DNA from: Thermococcus camini
GTDB taxonomy: Archaea; Methanobacteriota_B; Thermococci; Thermococcales; Thermococcaceae
Direction of reading: 5' to 3'
Length of the DNA: 64,000 nt
NCBI RefSeq assembly: GCF_904067545.1
Contig: NZ_LR881183.1
Location: 1,182,277 to 1,246,276, forward strand
Every line of letters begins with the position of its first letter. Position 1 is the stretch's first letter. Positions 24,230-32,478 of this stretch are shown here, one piece after another. Below the pieces are notes generated by a model. The model was given only the letters and a program-made list of their open reading frames with translations. It was not told the origin of the DNA and made no database searches. The translations under genes were made by a program, and so were the position numbers.

Positions 24230-24808
24230 ATGAGAAAGGACGTTTTCGCATTTTTTGTAATCATACTCCTCCTTGGCGGGACGTATCTTTTGGCCGGAAA
24301 CGGAAGAAAGGAATCGAAAACCGGGGATTACGACTCTCCGATTGAAGGGGTTATTCAGGTCACGGGGCTCGTTGAAAGGTCCTACAACATCACCTACGAT
24401 GAGCTCTCAAAGCTCCCCTCAAAGGAGGTAGAGGCACCGCTCTACTGCGTCGGCGAACCCGGGAAGGTCAGAAAGAACGGGACGTGGAAGGGCGTCCCTT
24501 TGAGGACAGTTATTGAAGCGGCAAAGCCCAAGAGCAGGGCATACAAGGTGGCCCTCTACGCCAGCGACGGTTTTACGACGGACTTCTACCTAGACACTGT
24601 AAGGGAGGACGAAGACATAATCATAGCATATGAGTTCAACGGCGAGCCGATAACCCCGAGAATAGTCGCTCCGGACAGGTGGGGCTACAAGTGGATAAAG
24701 CACCTGACGAAAATCGAGCTCGTAAGCTACGACTTCAAGGGCACGTGGGAAAGCGCCGGCTATCCTGACGACGCTTATATCACCGATGGCTCGTCCCCTG
24801 GCAGGTGA
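24230..24808 (+). CDS. Exported molybdopterin oxidoreductase-fold protein (sulfite oxidase/MsrP-like domain)
   Basis: About 192 residues starting MRKDVFAFFVIILLLGGTYLLAG, a signal peptide or anchor. The rest resembles the Mo-cofactor domain of sulfite oxidase/YedY: IQVTGLVERSYNITYDEL, LYCVGEPG holding the cysteine that would bind Mo, TWKGVPLRTVIEAA, and APDRWGYKWIKHLTKIEL. It is shorter than full YedY. The next gene, 4 bp downstream, is a small membrane protein, an arrangement like MsrP-MsrQ, which repairs oxidised methionines outside the cell. Function is inferred. Confidence 0.8.
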   Translation: MRKDVFAFFVIILLLGGTYLLAGNGRKESKTGDYDSPIEGVIQVTGLVERSYNITYDELSKLPSKEVEAPLYCVGEPGKVRKNGTWKGVPLRTVIEAAKPKSRAYKVALYASDGFTTDFYLDTVREDEDIIIAYEFNGEPITPRIVAPDRWGYKWIKHLTKIELVSYDFKGTWESAGYPDDAYITDGSSPGR

Positions 24809-24812
24809 GGGC

Positions 24813-25157
24813 ATGAAGGCAAAAACGGCCATAGCGATCGTCGAGTGGACTTCCCTGCCGCTGCTCCTCTTAGCAGGACTCCTTGTCATAAGCGGCTACG
24901 GGCTGACGAGCGAGGCAGCAAGAAACGCCTCGTTGGGAATTTTGACCTTCTCCCGCTCTCAGGCGATCCATCTCAGCCGGCTGGTTAAACTGGGCTTCGT
25001 CTCGCTCCTGCTCCTCCACACCTACGCGGGAACGGAGGTACTGGCAAAAAAGGTGGAAAAGAGCCATGGAAGGCTCGCGGCACTCATGGGGTACTTCGTG
25101 CTGGCGTTTTTAATCTATGTAGCATGGATAGCGGTGAACGGGGAGTTCGGGGGATGA
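24813..25157 (+). CDS. Small membrane protein, possible heme-binding partner of the Mo-fold protein
   Basis: A 114-residue protein with three or four transmembrane helices (TSLPLLLLAGLLVISGYGL, LVKLGFVSLLLLHTYAG, FVLAFLIYVAWIAV). Histidines in QAIHLSRLV and LLLHTYAG lie near helix ends or inside a helix, as in b-type cytochrome anchors. It follows the Mo-fold gene after GGTGAGGGC. It is probably the electron-supplying membrane subunit; neither heme nor partner can be proved from sequence. Confidence 0.65.
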   Translation: MKAKTAIAIVEWTSLPLLLLAGLLVISGYGLTSEAARNASLGILTFSRSQAIHLSRLVKLGFVSLLLLHTYAGTEVLAKKVEKSHGRLAALMGYFVLAFLIYVAWIAVNGEFGG

Positions 25158-25159
25158 CC

Positions 25160-25867
25160 TCAGCCGGGGTTGCCGTTCTTAATCTCCGGCGGTCGGAACA
25201 TTCCGGCCACGTCATCGGCTATATCCCTGAACTCCCCCTTAAGATAGACCTTTCCACCGCTGATGACCACCCCGTAGTCGGCCAGCCCTTCAAAGGGCTC
25301 CCATATGTGGCTTATAATGACGAAGCTCCTGCCCTTTCCCTTCCATTTTCCTATGACCTGCACGATTTCGGCGACGCTCTCGAAGTCCACGTTGGCCAGG
25401 GGCTCGTCGAGGAACACAACCGCTGGCTCTCCCACGAAGGCCTGGGCAAGGCTCAGCCTCTTCAGCATTCCCGAAGAGTAGCCCTCTATGCGCCTGTCGA
25501 GGGCGTCCTCGATACCGAAGAGCCCGGCGGCCTTTTCAACATCGTCCGGGTTCGCTCCCCGCGTCCGTGCAATGAACTCAAGCCACTCCCTTCCGGTAGT
25601 CAGCTTCGGGAACCTCCCGGGGTCGAAGGCCACGCCGATGCTCCGCCTTACCTCTGAATGTCTCCAGGGATCCTTTCCGAGGAGCTTCACGGTTCCCTTA
25701 GTCGGCTTGTAGAGACCCAGTGCGACCTTCATGAAGGTGCTCTTTCCACCACCGTTGGGCCCGAGGATCAGCGTCAGGCCCTCGGGTACCTCGACGGTGA
25801 CTCCCTGCAGGGCTTTTATCGGCCCAAAATACTTGTGAAGATCCCTTGCCTCGATTACCGCGCTCAT
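25160..25867 (-). CDS. ABC transporter ATP-binding protein
   Basis: About 235 residues with Walker A GPNGGGKST, signature YSSGMLKRLSLAQAF, Walker B VVFLDEPLANVD and switch SHIWEPF. The ATG at 25867, after GGAGGTGGAAGGAG, overlaps the stop of the preceding gene (ATGA). It is the last gene of a four-gene minus-strand operon with a permease, an anchored protein and a large surface protein. The layout suggests an ABC-2 type exporter; the substrate is unknown. Confidence 0.9.
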   Translation of the reverse strand: MSAVIEARDLHKYFGPIKALQGVTVEVPEGLTLILGPNGGGKSTFMKVALGLYKPTKGTVKLLGKDPWRHSEVRRSIGVAFDPGRFPKLTTGREWLEFIARTRGANPDDVEKAAGLFGIEDALDRRIEGYSSGMLKRLSLAQAFVGEPAVVFLDEPLANVDFESVAEIVQVIGKWKGKGRSFVIISHIWEPFEGLADYGVVISGGKVYLKGEFRDIADDVAGMFRPPEIKNGNPG

Positions 25868-26301
25868 CTCCTTCCACCTCCGAGGAGCGTCAGCGCCAAA
25901 AGCCCTCCGAATAAGGCCAAAGCCCACAGGTGTGCCGACTTCTGCTTCCCGGGGAAGCCCACGTCAATCGGGGTTATCGTTATCGTGATGCCCTGACTGG
26001 AGTTCCCGCTGAAGTCGTAGAAGCCCGGGTGGGGAAAGACCAGCGCGAAGGCCCCGTTGCCCGCCACTTCTCCGGTGAATATCATCTCCCCCGTCTGAAG
26101 GTCCTTCACCTTGAACTCCCCGGTTCCAACGGCGTAGAGCTTCACCGACGCCATCGACGAGACGTAGACAGCTGTGGCTTGCCTATCGGAAACGGCGGCC
26201 GTTTTGTAGTGGACGTCGCTCGGCTTGAGGTTCGACTGAAGGACAAGGCTCACCAGCGAGACGAGCATCAGGGTGAGGAGGAGAGCCTTGAAGAGCCTCA
26301 T
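25864..26301 (-). CDS. Small anchored protein of ABC operon
   Basis: A 145-residue protein with an N-terminal signal/anchor (MRLFKALLLTLMLVSLVSLV) and a C-terminal membrane helix (LWALALFGGLLALTLLGGGRR), with a beta-rich middle facing outside. I recognise no family. It overlaps both neighbours by about 4 bp, so it is a true part of the operon, perhaps an accessory subunit of the transporter. Confidence 0.7.
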   Translation of the reverse strand: MRLFKALLLTLMLVSLVSLVLQSNLKPSDVHYKTAAVSDRQATAVYVSSMASVKLYAVGTGEFKVKDLQTGEMIFTGEVAGNGAFALVFPHPGFYDFSGNSSQGITITITPIDVGFPGKQKSAHLWALALFGGLLALTLLGGGRR

Positions 26302-27050
26302 CTCACGTCCCTCCAGTTGCCGATGAGCAGGTAGAGGAGGAGGAACACCAGCGCCGGGAGGAGTGTTATCTTCACGAAGGCCCACGAGAACAGTGGGTCC
26401 ATTCTAATCGAGATGGTGGCGGAATAAGAGCTTGTCAGGAAATTCCCCCACGGCACCGGTCCGTACCAGTTCGTCCCCAAAAACTCTGGGAGGTAGAGAA
26501 CTATAAAGCCCCCGAAGATGGAGACGTAGGTGTTCGGTGATGCTATCGCTATCAAGGCCGCGACCGAGGTCATGAAGAGCAGGGCGGAGAGGTAAAAGAA
26601 CGCCATCTGAGCCGAGTGAGTTTTCAGGACGCTGAGCACCGCGCTTGGAGTTGCCGAGAAGTGCAGGACAAAGACTAGGAGATGTACTGAGAAGACGAAC
26701 AGGAAGAGCGCGAGGAAAGATGCGAGAAACTTGGCGAGGAGTATTTTAACCCTCGAAACCGGGAGAGCATAGACCGAGAGGGCAACGCCCTCGTCTCTTT
26801 CGAGCCTTACCGACAGGGTTATTATGAAGGGCACGAGTATCGCGAGGAGCAGGTAAACGTCGCCGGTGAACGCTTCTCTGAAAATGGGGCCGAGCTCCTC
26901 GACTCCATGCGGCCCGCCGTAGGAGCCGGCGCTCCATGTCATGTAGTGCCTCTTCATCACCGTCCCAACGAGAACCGCTCCGGCCGAGGCCAGGACCAAG
27001 TTTAGGGGGGAGCGGAGCTCCCAGCGGAGGACTTCCTTCACCGCCTCCAC
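26298..27050 (-). CDS. ABC-2 type permease
   Basis: A 250-residue protein with about six transmembrane helices. The start MEAVKEVLRWELRSPLNLVLASAG resembles ABC-2 permeases, and a large hydrophobic half follows (LLAKFLASFLALFLFVFSVHLLV and others). RLERDEGVALSVYALPVSRVKILLAKF matches the coupling region of ABC-2 exporters, where domestic motifs such as LPVSR and a following helix are typical. It sits between the anchored protein and the large surface protein genes and overlaps both. Confidence 0.8.
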   Translation of the reverse strand: MEAVKEVLRWELRSPLNLVLASAGAVLVGTVMKRHYMTWSAGSYGGPHGVEELGPIFREAFTGDVYLLLAILVPFIITLSVRLERDEGVALSVYALPVSRVKILLAKFLASFLALFLFVFSVHLLVFVLHFSATPSAVLSVLKTHSAQMAFFYLSALLFMTSVAALIAIASPNTYVSIFGGFIVLYLPEFLGTNWYGPVPWGNFLTSSYSATISIRMDPLFSWAFVKITLLPALVFLLLYLLIGNWRDVR

Positions 27051-28078
27051 CTCCAGAGGACGAGCACGCCAAGAACGATAGCTATACCAACGACGGCTAC
27101 GATGGCGGTTCTGGACGGCCCCTCGTCGGGGAGCTCTGCTGGCTTAGTGAAGTCTATGTTGGTCTCGGCCAGGACGAGGCCGAAGGGCGGCATCTTGTTG
27201 CTTTCCTTGATCTCCTCCTCGTGCTCCTCGGCAAACTCGGTGTCCTGAATCATGGCACTTCTCACGCCGAGGGCCTTCCACAGCGGGCTGAAGGGCGTGA
27301 AGAAGGCTATAGCCAGACCACTTGAGCCGTCGTAGAGGATAACGTCCTTTCCCATAGTCCGATTGTCGAGGCTCACCATGTTCGTGTGGGCCATGTAAAC
27401 CGGGGCGTTGAAGTCGCCGTAGTAGGTCATCGCGGTCGAGTTTATCATCTTGACCGTCTCGATTTTCAGCCCGGGCAGTATCTCAAGCCCTGTCACGTTG
27501 GCAGGGTTCTCGGCCCAGAGGAAGTTCCCGCCAGCGGGGGTGCCGTTCACGTAGAGTTTTCCCGTGATCAGGTCGATTTCAACGACCCCAGCCCTGCCGA
27601 AGTTCTCCGGTACGTAGGACTTGTTCAACAGCCTGCCCTCACCTTCCATAATCGTCAGGCCAAAGGAGCGCTGCGCCGTCCGTTCATAGTAGCTCTCCTC
27701 GCACACGGTGACGTTGCCGCCAGTGATCGGCACCTCCAGGCAATCTCCGCCAGTGAAGTTGAAGCGCTCCTGGTACTTCCGGAGAAGGGCCCTCGCTTCT
27801 TCCAGGCTGAGGGTGGAGTAGGCCTCCCGGGTGCAGTTGAACCCGAGGAGCAGGAGCGATAGCCGGGCCTTATCGTCCGAAACGTTGAGGACGCGCCACG
27901 TGAACTCCACCCTGGGACAGTAATAGGTCACGTTCCCAGTGGAGGTGTTCAGGTCGATTGACAGCCAGCCCCTGGCGACGTACTTCGCGTAAATCCCTTC
28001 CTTGAACCAGTAGGGTGTTGCCGAGGTCAGCGGTGCCATCAAGAAGAGGACTATCACCAACACTGCCAGACGCCTCAT
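27038..28078 (-). CDS. Large surface protein of ABC operon
   Basis: A 346-residue protein with a signal peptide (MRRLAVLVIVLFLMAPLTSA), an extracellular part rich in NxT/NxS sequons, and a C-terminal membrane helix (AIVAVVGIAIVLGVLVLWRWRR). Four cysteines are visible (YCP, NCT, DCL, VCE). I recognise no family. It is the first gene of the operon; the start is taken as ATG 28078 since the residues before it do not fit a signal peptide. It could be a sensor, receptor or substrate of the ABC system. Confidence 0.75.
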   Translation of the reverse strand: MRRLAVLVIVLFLMAPLTSATPYWFKEGIYAKYVARGWLSIDLNTSTGNVTYYCPRVEFTWRVLNVSDDKARLSLLLLGFNCTREAYSTLSLEEARALLRKYQERFNFTGGDCLEVPITGGNVTVCEESYYERTAQRSFGLTIMEGEGRLLNKSYVPENFGRAGVVEIDLITGKLYVNGTPAGGNFLWAENPANVTGLEILPGLKIETVKMINSTAMTYYGDFNAPVYMAHTNMVSLDNRTMGKDVILYDGSSGLAIAFFTPFSPLWKALGVRSAMIQDTEFAEEHEEEIKESNKMPPFGLVLAETNIDFTKPAELPDEGPSRTAIVAVVGIAIVLGVLVLWRWRR

Positions 28079-28282
28079 AGAATCGCCTCCTCGGACGCGA
28101 GAGGGGTCCAATCGGATTCTATTCTCCATCGCCCCCCCCAACGGGGTTTTGCACTTAATGTTACATCGGTGTGGCTTATTAAGCTTTCGGTGTCCTGAAG
28201 TTTTCCACGATCAACCTTGAAAAACAAGGACAAACATATAAACGCATGAATAATCAAAAGCACGAAGAAAAGTAAAAAGCCG

Positions 28283-28807
28283 TCAGAAGTTGAAGTTTAT
28301 ATCCTTCATCAGCTGGTCGTAGAACTCTTCCCTGTATATGTCCGGGTAGCGCATTATGTAGTCGTACTGCTTCTTCAGGATGTTGTAGTGGTTGCGCTCC
28401 ATGTCCGCAAGTATCTCGAGGACGAGGCGCGTGTTCTCGGTGGCGGCGTAGCCGGCCAGCTCGCGGTAGAGCTTCTCGCTGACCAGCTCGGCCTGCATGG
28501 AAACCTCGTAGACCTCATCGACGGTGAAATCCGGCTTCTGAACTAGCTCAGCCAGCTTCTCGGCTATGACCCTGAACTCACCCATGACGTCGATATCTAT
28601 CTTCTTGGGCTCCGTCCTGGCCCCTTCAAACTTCTCGGCCATCTTCTCGATTATCTCCCTGTGCTTGTCCTCCTCCTTTGCGAGGAAGAGGAGCTCGTCG
28701 CGTATTATGTCACTGGCCGAGAGGGCGGCAAGCTTTTCATAGGCTTCCCTGGCCCTTATCTCCGCGTTTATGGCAATTTCAAAAACCTCTTTGTCCGTTA
28801 TCTCCAT
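28283..28807 (-). CDS. Ferritin-like diiron protein, erythrin type
   Basis: A 174-residue protein (ATG 28807, after GGTGAACCCCAG) with two halves, each carrying ExxH: KEEDKHREII and DMERNHYNIL, plus glutamates in NAEIRAREAYE and QAELVSEKLYR. It lacks a rubredoxin domain. The layout matches the erythrin-like proteins at 15125 and 19444. It ends the ferritin-superfamily run and is followed (divergently) by a tRNA methyltransferase gene. Confidence 0.86.
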   Translation of the reverse strand: MEITDKEVFEIAINAEIRAREAYEKLAALSASDIIRDELLFLAKEEDKHREIIEKMAEKFEGARTEPKKIDIDVMGEFRVIAEKLAELVQKPDFTVDEVYEVSMQAELVSEKLYRELAGYAATENTRLVLEILADMERNHYNILKKQYDYIMRYPDIYREEFYDQLMKDINFNF

Positions 28808-28928
28808 CTGGGGTTCACCAATATAACCTTTGCACAGTGACATATTAACGTTTCGCAGGACATCGGTTTACAAACCTAACACACAGGGGAGGGAACAAGC
28901 TTAAAAACCTCCGCGGAAAGCTCCAACC

Positions 28929-29921
28929 ATGCTCTACGTTGAGATACTCGGAAACCTGCCTGGAATGGCAAGGGACGAGGTAAAGGCGATGCTGGAACCC
29001 GCCGGAGGAGAGATAGCCGGCCAGGACTACCTCTTCCTCAAGGTGAACGCCGACGAGCGGGTCTTCCCGTTCCTTGACCGGCTTGGATTAGCTCACGAGT
29101 ACGGCGAGCTTATTGTTGAAGCCGAATCAGTGGAGGAACTCCTGGAGAAGGCGAAAGAAGTCGAGTGGCCGATTAAAGGAACCTTCAAGGTAGACACCGA
29201 GACGATGGCCAACTGCAGGCATAATGTTTTAGACCTCCCGAGGAAGCTCGGCGCGGTTATACACGCCCAGGGCTTCCGCGTGAACCTCTCAAGGCCGGAC
29301 ACCCTGGTCAGGGTCTACTGCGGCGAGAGACTCTACGCCGGGATACGGCTTAGGTTCTTCGACCCCAAGGACTTCGAGGGCAGAAAGGCCCACCACAGGC
29401 CGTTTTTCAGGCCGATTTCCCTCCACCCGAGGGTTTCAAGGGCTCTTGTGAACCTGACCGGGGCAAGGAAAGAACTCCTCGACCCCATGATGGGCGCCGG
29501 TGGCATTCTGATTGAGGCAGGCCTTCTCGGCCTGAAGGTCTACGGGGTGGATATAAGGCCGGAGATGGTTGAGGGAACTGAAATGAACCTGCTGCACTAC
29601 GGAATAAGGAACTACGAGCTGAAGCTCGGCGATGCAACTAAACTAGAGGAGCTGTTTGATAAAAAGTTCAAGGCGGTAGCGACGGACCCGCCCTACGGAA
29701 CCTCAGCAACGCTCGCGGGAAGAAAGAGGGACGAGCTGTACAGGAAGGTGCTGGAGAGCATCTATGGTGTTCTTGATAAGGGCGGCAGGCTGGCGATAGC
29801 CTTTCCGGCGAGCTTTGACGGGAAAAAGGAGGCAGAAAAGGTCGGGTTCAGGCTCGTAGGGAGGTACTACCAGCGGGTTCACAAGAGCCTCGACAGGTAC
29901 TTCTACGTGTTTGAGAAGTGA
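28929..29921 (+). CDS. tRNA (guanine-N2)-methyltransferase with THUMP domain (Trm11/TrmG10 type)
   Basis: A 330-residue protein: an N-terminal THUMP-like RNA-binding domain, then a Rossmann methyltransferase with [17 protein letters not shown] for SAM binding and the catalytic [12 protein letters not shown] of N2-guanine methyltransferases. This matches archaeal Trm-G10, which makes m2G/m2,2G at position 10 of tRNA. The gene is nearly leaderless: the AAGCTTAAAAACC promoter lies about 25 bp before the ATG. Confidence 0.9.
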   Translation: MLYVEILGNLPGMARDEVKAMLEPAGGEIAGQDYLFLKVNADERVFPFLDRLGLAHEYGELIVEAESVEELLEKAKEVEWPIKGTFKVDTETMANCRHNVLDLPRKLGAVIHAQGFRVNLSRPDTLVRVYCGERLYAGIRLRFFDPKDFEGRKAHHRPFFRPISLHPRVSRALVNLTGARKELLDPMMGAGGILIEAGLLGLKVYGVDIRPEMVEGTEMNLLHYGIRNYELKLGDATKLEELFDKKFKAVATDPPYGTSATLAGRKRDELYRKVLESIYGVLDKGGRLAIAFPASFDGKKEAEKVGFRLVGRYYQRVHKSLDRYFYVFEK

Positions 29922-29929
29922 CCAAAGGG

Positions 29930-30700
29930 CTACCCCCTGATTCGAAGGAGAGCGTAAACGCCAAAATGGTCGCTCAGGCCTTCTTCCATTATCCTTCCCG
30001 CGGAGAGCACTTCAAGACCTCCCTTCACCAGGATGTAGTCTATTCTCATGCTCGGAGACGGAGCGGGAAAAGTGTAGCCCGGGTCATCGTTGCAGGCGCG
30101 GTATGCATCTATGAAGCCGTTTTCCTTCAGGAGTCTCAGGGCGGGAGAGTCCTCGGTGTCGTTGAAGTCCCCCGCCAGGATTACGGCGGTGTATCCACTG
30201 TAGTGGCTCTCAAGCTCTTCAAGGAGCCTCTCCACCTGGAGCTTCCTCACCAGCGGGTTTTTGTGGTGGTCGAGGTGAACGGAAACGAAGAGTATCCTTC
30301 TTCCCTCAACCTCAACCCCAGAAACGGCCGCATGGCGCGGGAGAAGAGGCGAGAGCTCGCCCAGGTCGTTGAGGCCTATGACGCCCACTTCCCTGAGAGA
30401 GTATCTCGATACGACGGCCACGCCCTCGGGATACCTCCCGTAGAAGAGGTGGGACTCAACGAAGTGCACGCGGTAGTCCTCACCCGTCAGAGCCTCCAGC
30501 ATCTCCGCGAGTCTCTCGGCGGTGTTTTTGTCGCCATCAACCACGACCTCCTGGAGGGCGCATAGGTCCGGCTTCAGCTCCGAGAGCCTCTTCGCTATCG
30601 CCCTCAGCCTCGTCCCGTCGTTTTCTTCCTTTCCGTGGATGTTGAAGGTGCAGACCGAGAGAGGGATACCGTTTTTCGCTTTCCATTTCATCTTGGCCAT
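29930..30700 (-). CDS. Endonuclease/exonuclease/phosphatase-fold protein
   Basis: About 256 residues with the fold's metal motifs in order: LSVCTFNIHG, LCALQEVV, VSVHLDHHK, VILAGDFND, RIDYILV and LSDHFGVYA. Members include AP endonucleases, sphingomyelinase-like phosphodiesterases and nucleases; there is no evidence here for a specific substrate. ATG 30700 is chosen because GGAG lies close to it; 30712 and 30691 are alternatives in the same frame. The gene is convergent with the tRNA methyltransferase gene. Confidence 0.85.
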   Translation of the reverse strand: MAKMKWKAKNGIPLSVCTFNIHGKEENDGTRLRAIAKRLSELKPDLCALQEVVVDGDKNTAERLAEMLEALTGEDYRVHFVESHLFYGRYPEGVAVVSRYSLREVGVIGLNDLGELSPLLPRHAAVSGVEVEGRRILFVSVHLDHHKNPLVRKLQVERLLEELESHYSGYTAVILAGDFNDTEDSPALRLLKENGFIDAYRACNDDPGYTFPAPSPSMRIDYILVKGGLEVLSAGRIMEEGLSDHFGVYALLRIRG

Positions 30701-30712
30701 CTCCCAGTGCAT

Positions 30713-31277
30713 TGATTTAGCAGTATCCTATGTTAAGCCGTGTGGCCGTTTTATCATTTGTGTCCGATTCCAATAAGTGTAGCACCTGAATGGAGTGAAA
30801 ATGGGTGGGGGACTCAGATAACCAGCACACCTTTGGTCTGGCTGGAATCCATGGCTACATGGATTTTCAAGCTGTATTCTGGATTTAACGTGCTCATGAC
30901 CCGGTTCTCGCCCCGATTACTCTACCAGTGGTAATTTTTCTCCAGATGTGCACATCTGGAAAAGAGGCTTTAACCCCGGCTAAAACCTGAAACGCAGCAT
31001 TTGGAAGGCTGTTTGAGTGGTAGCGGACACCTAAGAACAGTCAATAGCCCGTTTTTTCGGTGGTAAGATTAGCAAACCCCAGGAGAGACGTTTCGATTCC
31101 TCCAATAGGGCTACCGGCCCATGACAAGGGACAATACCTCCGAAAAGACCCGCGGGAAGCATAGGATATCTCTGGTCATCTTTATAAACGGACTGCAGTG
31201 ACACGGGTTTCGGGAAAAAGCTTTAAATACATGCTCTGAGAGGTTATTATTTGAAGAACAGGAGGAATAAGTCCAGA
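30713..31277 (+). promoter_or_regulatory. Non-coding stretch and CRISPR leader with promoter
   Basis: No convincing gene lies in these 565 bp. Just before the array the sequence is AT-rich with a BRE/TATA-like AAAAAGCTTTAAATA (TATA about 31222-31229); a transcript starting about 25-30 bp later would begin near 31253, about 25 nt before the first repeat, on the plus strand. A second TATA-like CTTTATAAACG is at about 31180. Farther upstream are two perfect inverted repeats (30846-30865 and 30941-30960). Thermococcales CRISPR leaders are known to be several hundred bases long, so most of this may be leader. Confidence 0.7.
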
Positions 31278-32444
31278 GTTTCCGTAGAACGGTATCGTGT
31301 GGAAACTGGTGATGGGATGCAAAACCTCTTTCAGTTGAGGCTATGTTTCCGTAGAACGGTATCGTGTGGAAACCAGTTAGAGTTGTCCTGCTGTATGACG
31401 AGAGGGAGTTTGTTTCCGTAGAACGGTATCGTGTGGAAACACCCGTTTGTCAAGAGCTACCAGCTCATCGAGAAGACCGTTTCCGTAGAACGGTATCGTG
31501 TGGAAACTCTCATCATACTTCTTCCTCAAGTCATCTCCATTGAGGAGTTTCCGTAGAACGGTATCGTGTGGAAACAGGAGGTACTTGGGGCTGGGCGAGC
31601 GTTAGGAAAGGGGAAGTTTCCGTAGAACGGTATCGTGTGGAAACTTTATATGCTTAAGTTCACCTTCCATTGAGGATCACCGTTTCCGTAGAACGGTATC
31701 GTGTGGAAACCTCTATATACAATACTTCTGGTTCTGGCTCATACTCAGTTTCCGTAGAACGGTATCGTGTGGAAACCTTGTGAGCATTCTGTTGACCTGG
31801 AATGGTGTAAGCAAGTTTCCGTAGAACGGTATCGTGTGGAAACAACCGAGAACGGGAGCGGCTCGACAGTGTAGGTTACCTGCGTTTCCGTAGAACGGTA
31901 TCGTGTGGAAACCCTCGTCTTCGGCGGCACGGTACACGAGGAGCGCAATCGTTTCCGTAGAACGGTATCGTGTGGAAACCCTCGTCTTCGGCGGCACGGT
32001 ACACGAGGAGCGCAATCGTTTCCGTAGAACGGTATCGTGTGGAAACTAAAGCTTTCGGTTGGCGGAAGAACGAGAAAGTGGGCGTTTCCGTAGAACGGTA
32101 TCGTGTGGAAACGTGAATGCTTTGGAGTGTTATTTTGAGGATGCTTTGTTTCCGTAGAACGGTATCGTGTGGAAACATGCTAAGCCGGCTGAGAATATTA
32201 GGAATGCTATGAAGAGGTTTCCGTAGAACGGTATCGTGTGGAAACTTCATGACATACCCAACAATCTCTACCAGCCCATCGCGTTTCCGTAGAACGGTAT
32301 CGTGTGGAAACATTGCCAGGAGATCAAGGATGTCTAAAGTTATCAGCTTGTTTCCGTAGAACGGTATCGTGTGGAAACCTGCAACGCTCACGGTTGAGAC
32401 GGCTAATCAGAACTAGTTTCCGTAGAACGGCATCGTGTCTCAAA
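31278..32444 (+). CRISPR. CRISPR array, 18 repeats of 29 bp, 17 spacers
   Basis: The repeat is GTTTCCGTAGAACGGTATCG followed by TGTGGAAAC (29 bp). Repeats start at 31278, 31345, 31412, 31479, 31547, 31616, 31682, 31748, 31815, 31884, 31951, 32018, 32084, 32148, 32217, 32283, 32350 and 32416. Spacers are 35-40 bp. The first 17 repeats are identical; the last is degenerate, with one change in the middle and a divergent 3' end. This marks the right side as the old, trailer end and the left as the leader end. Spacers 10 and 11 (31913-31950 and 31980-32017) are identical. The repeat type resembles those of other Thermococcales. Confidence 0.98.
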
Positions 32445-32478
32445 TAAGTGGTAAAGCAACGCTCCGGGAGGTTTTCCC

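Noticed and set aside
28075-28263. A small minus-strand frame upstream of the ABC operon.
   Set aside because: It overlaps the start of the real surface protein gene in another frame and has no ribosome binding site.
31046-31112. A tRNA-like stretch: AGCCC at the left, GGGCT plus ACC at the right, and TTTCGATTCC between.
   Set aside because: The 67 bases are too short, no D or anticodon stem forms and the T-arm pairing is poor. It may be a chance match or a degenerate relic.
31660-32391. Open frames on the minus strand across the CRISPR array with repeated FHTIPFYGN or STRYRSTE peptides.
   Set aside because: They are translations of the array repeats; no start signals, and the repeats explain the pattern.
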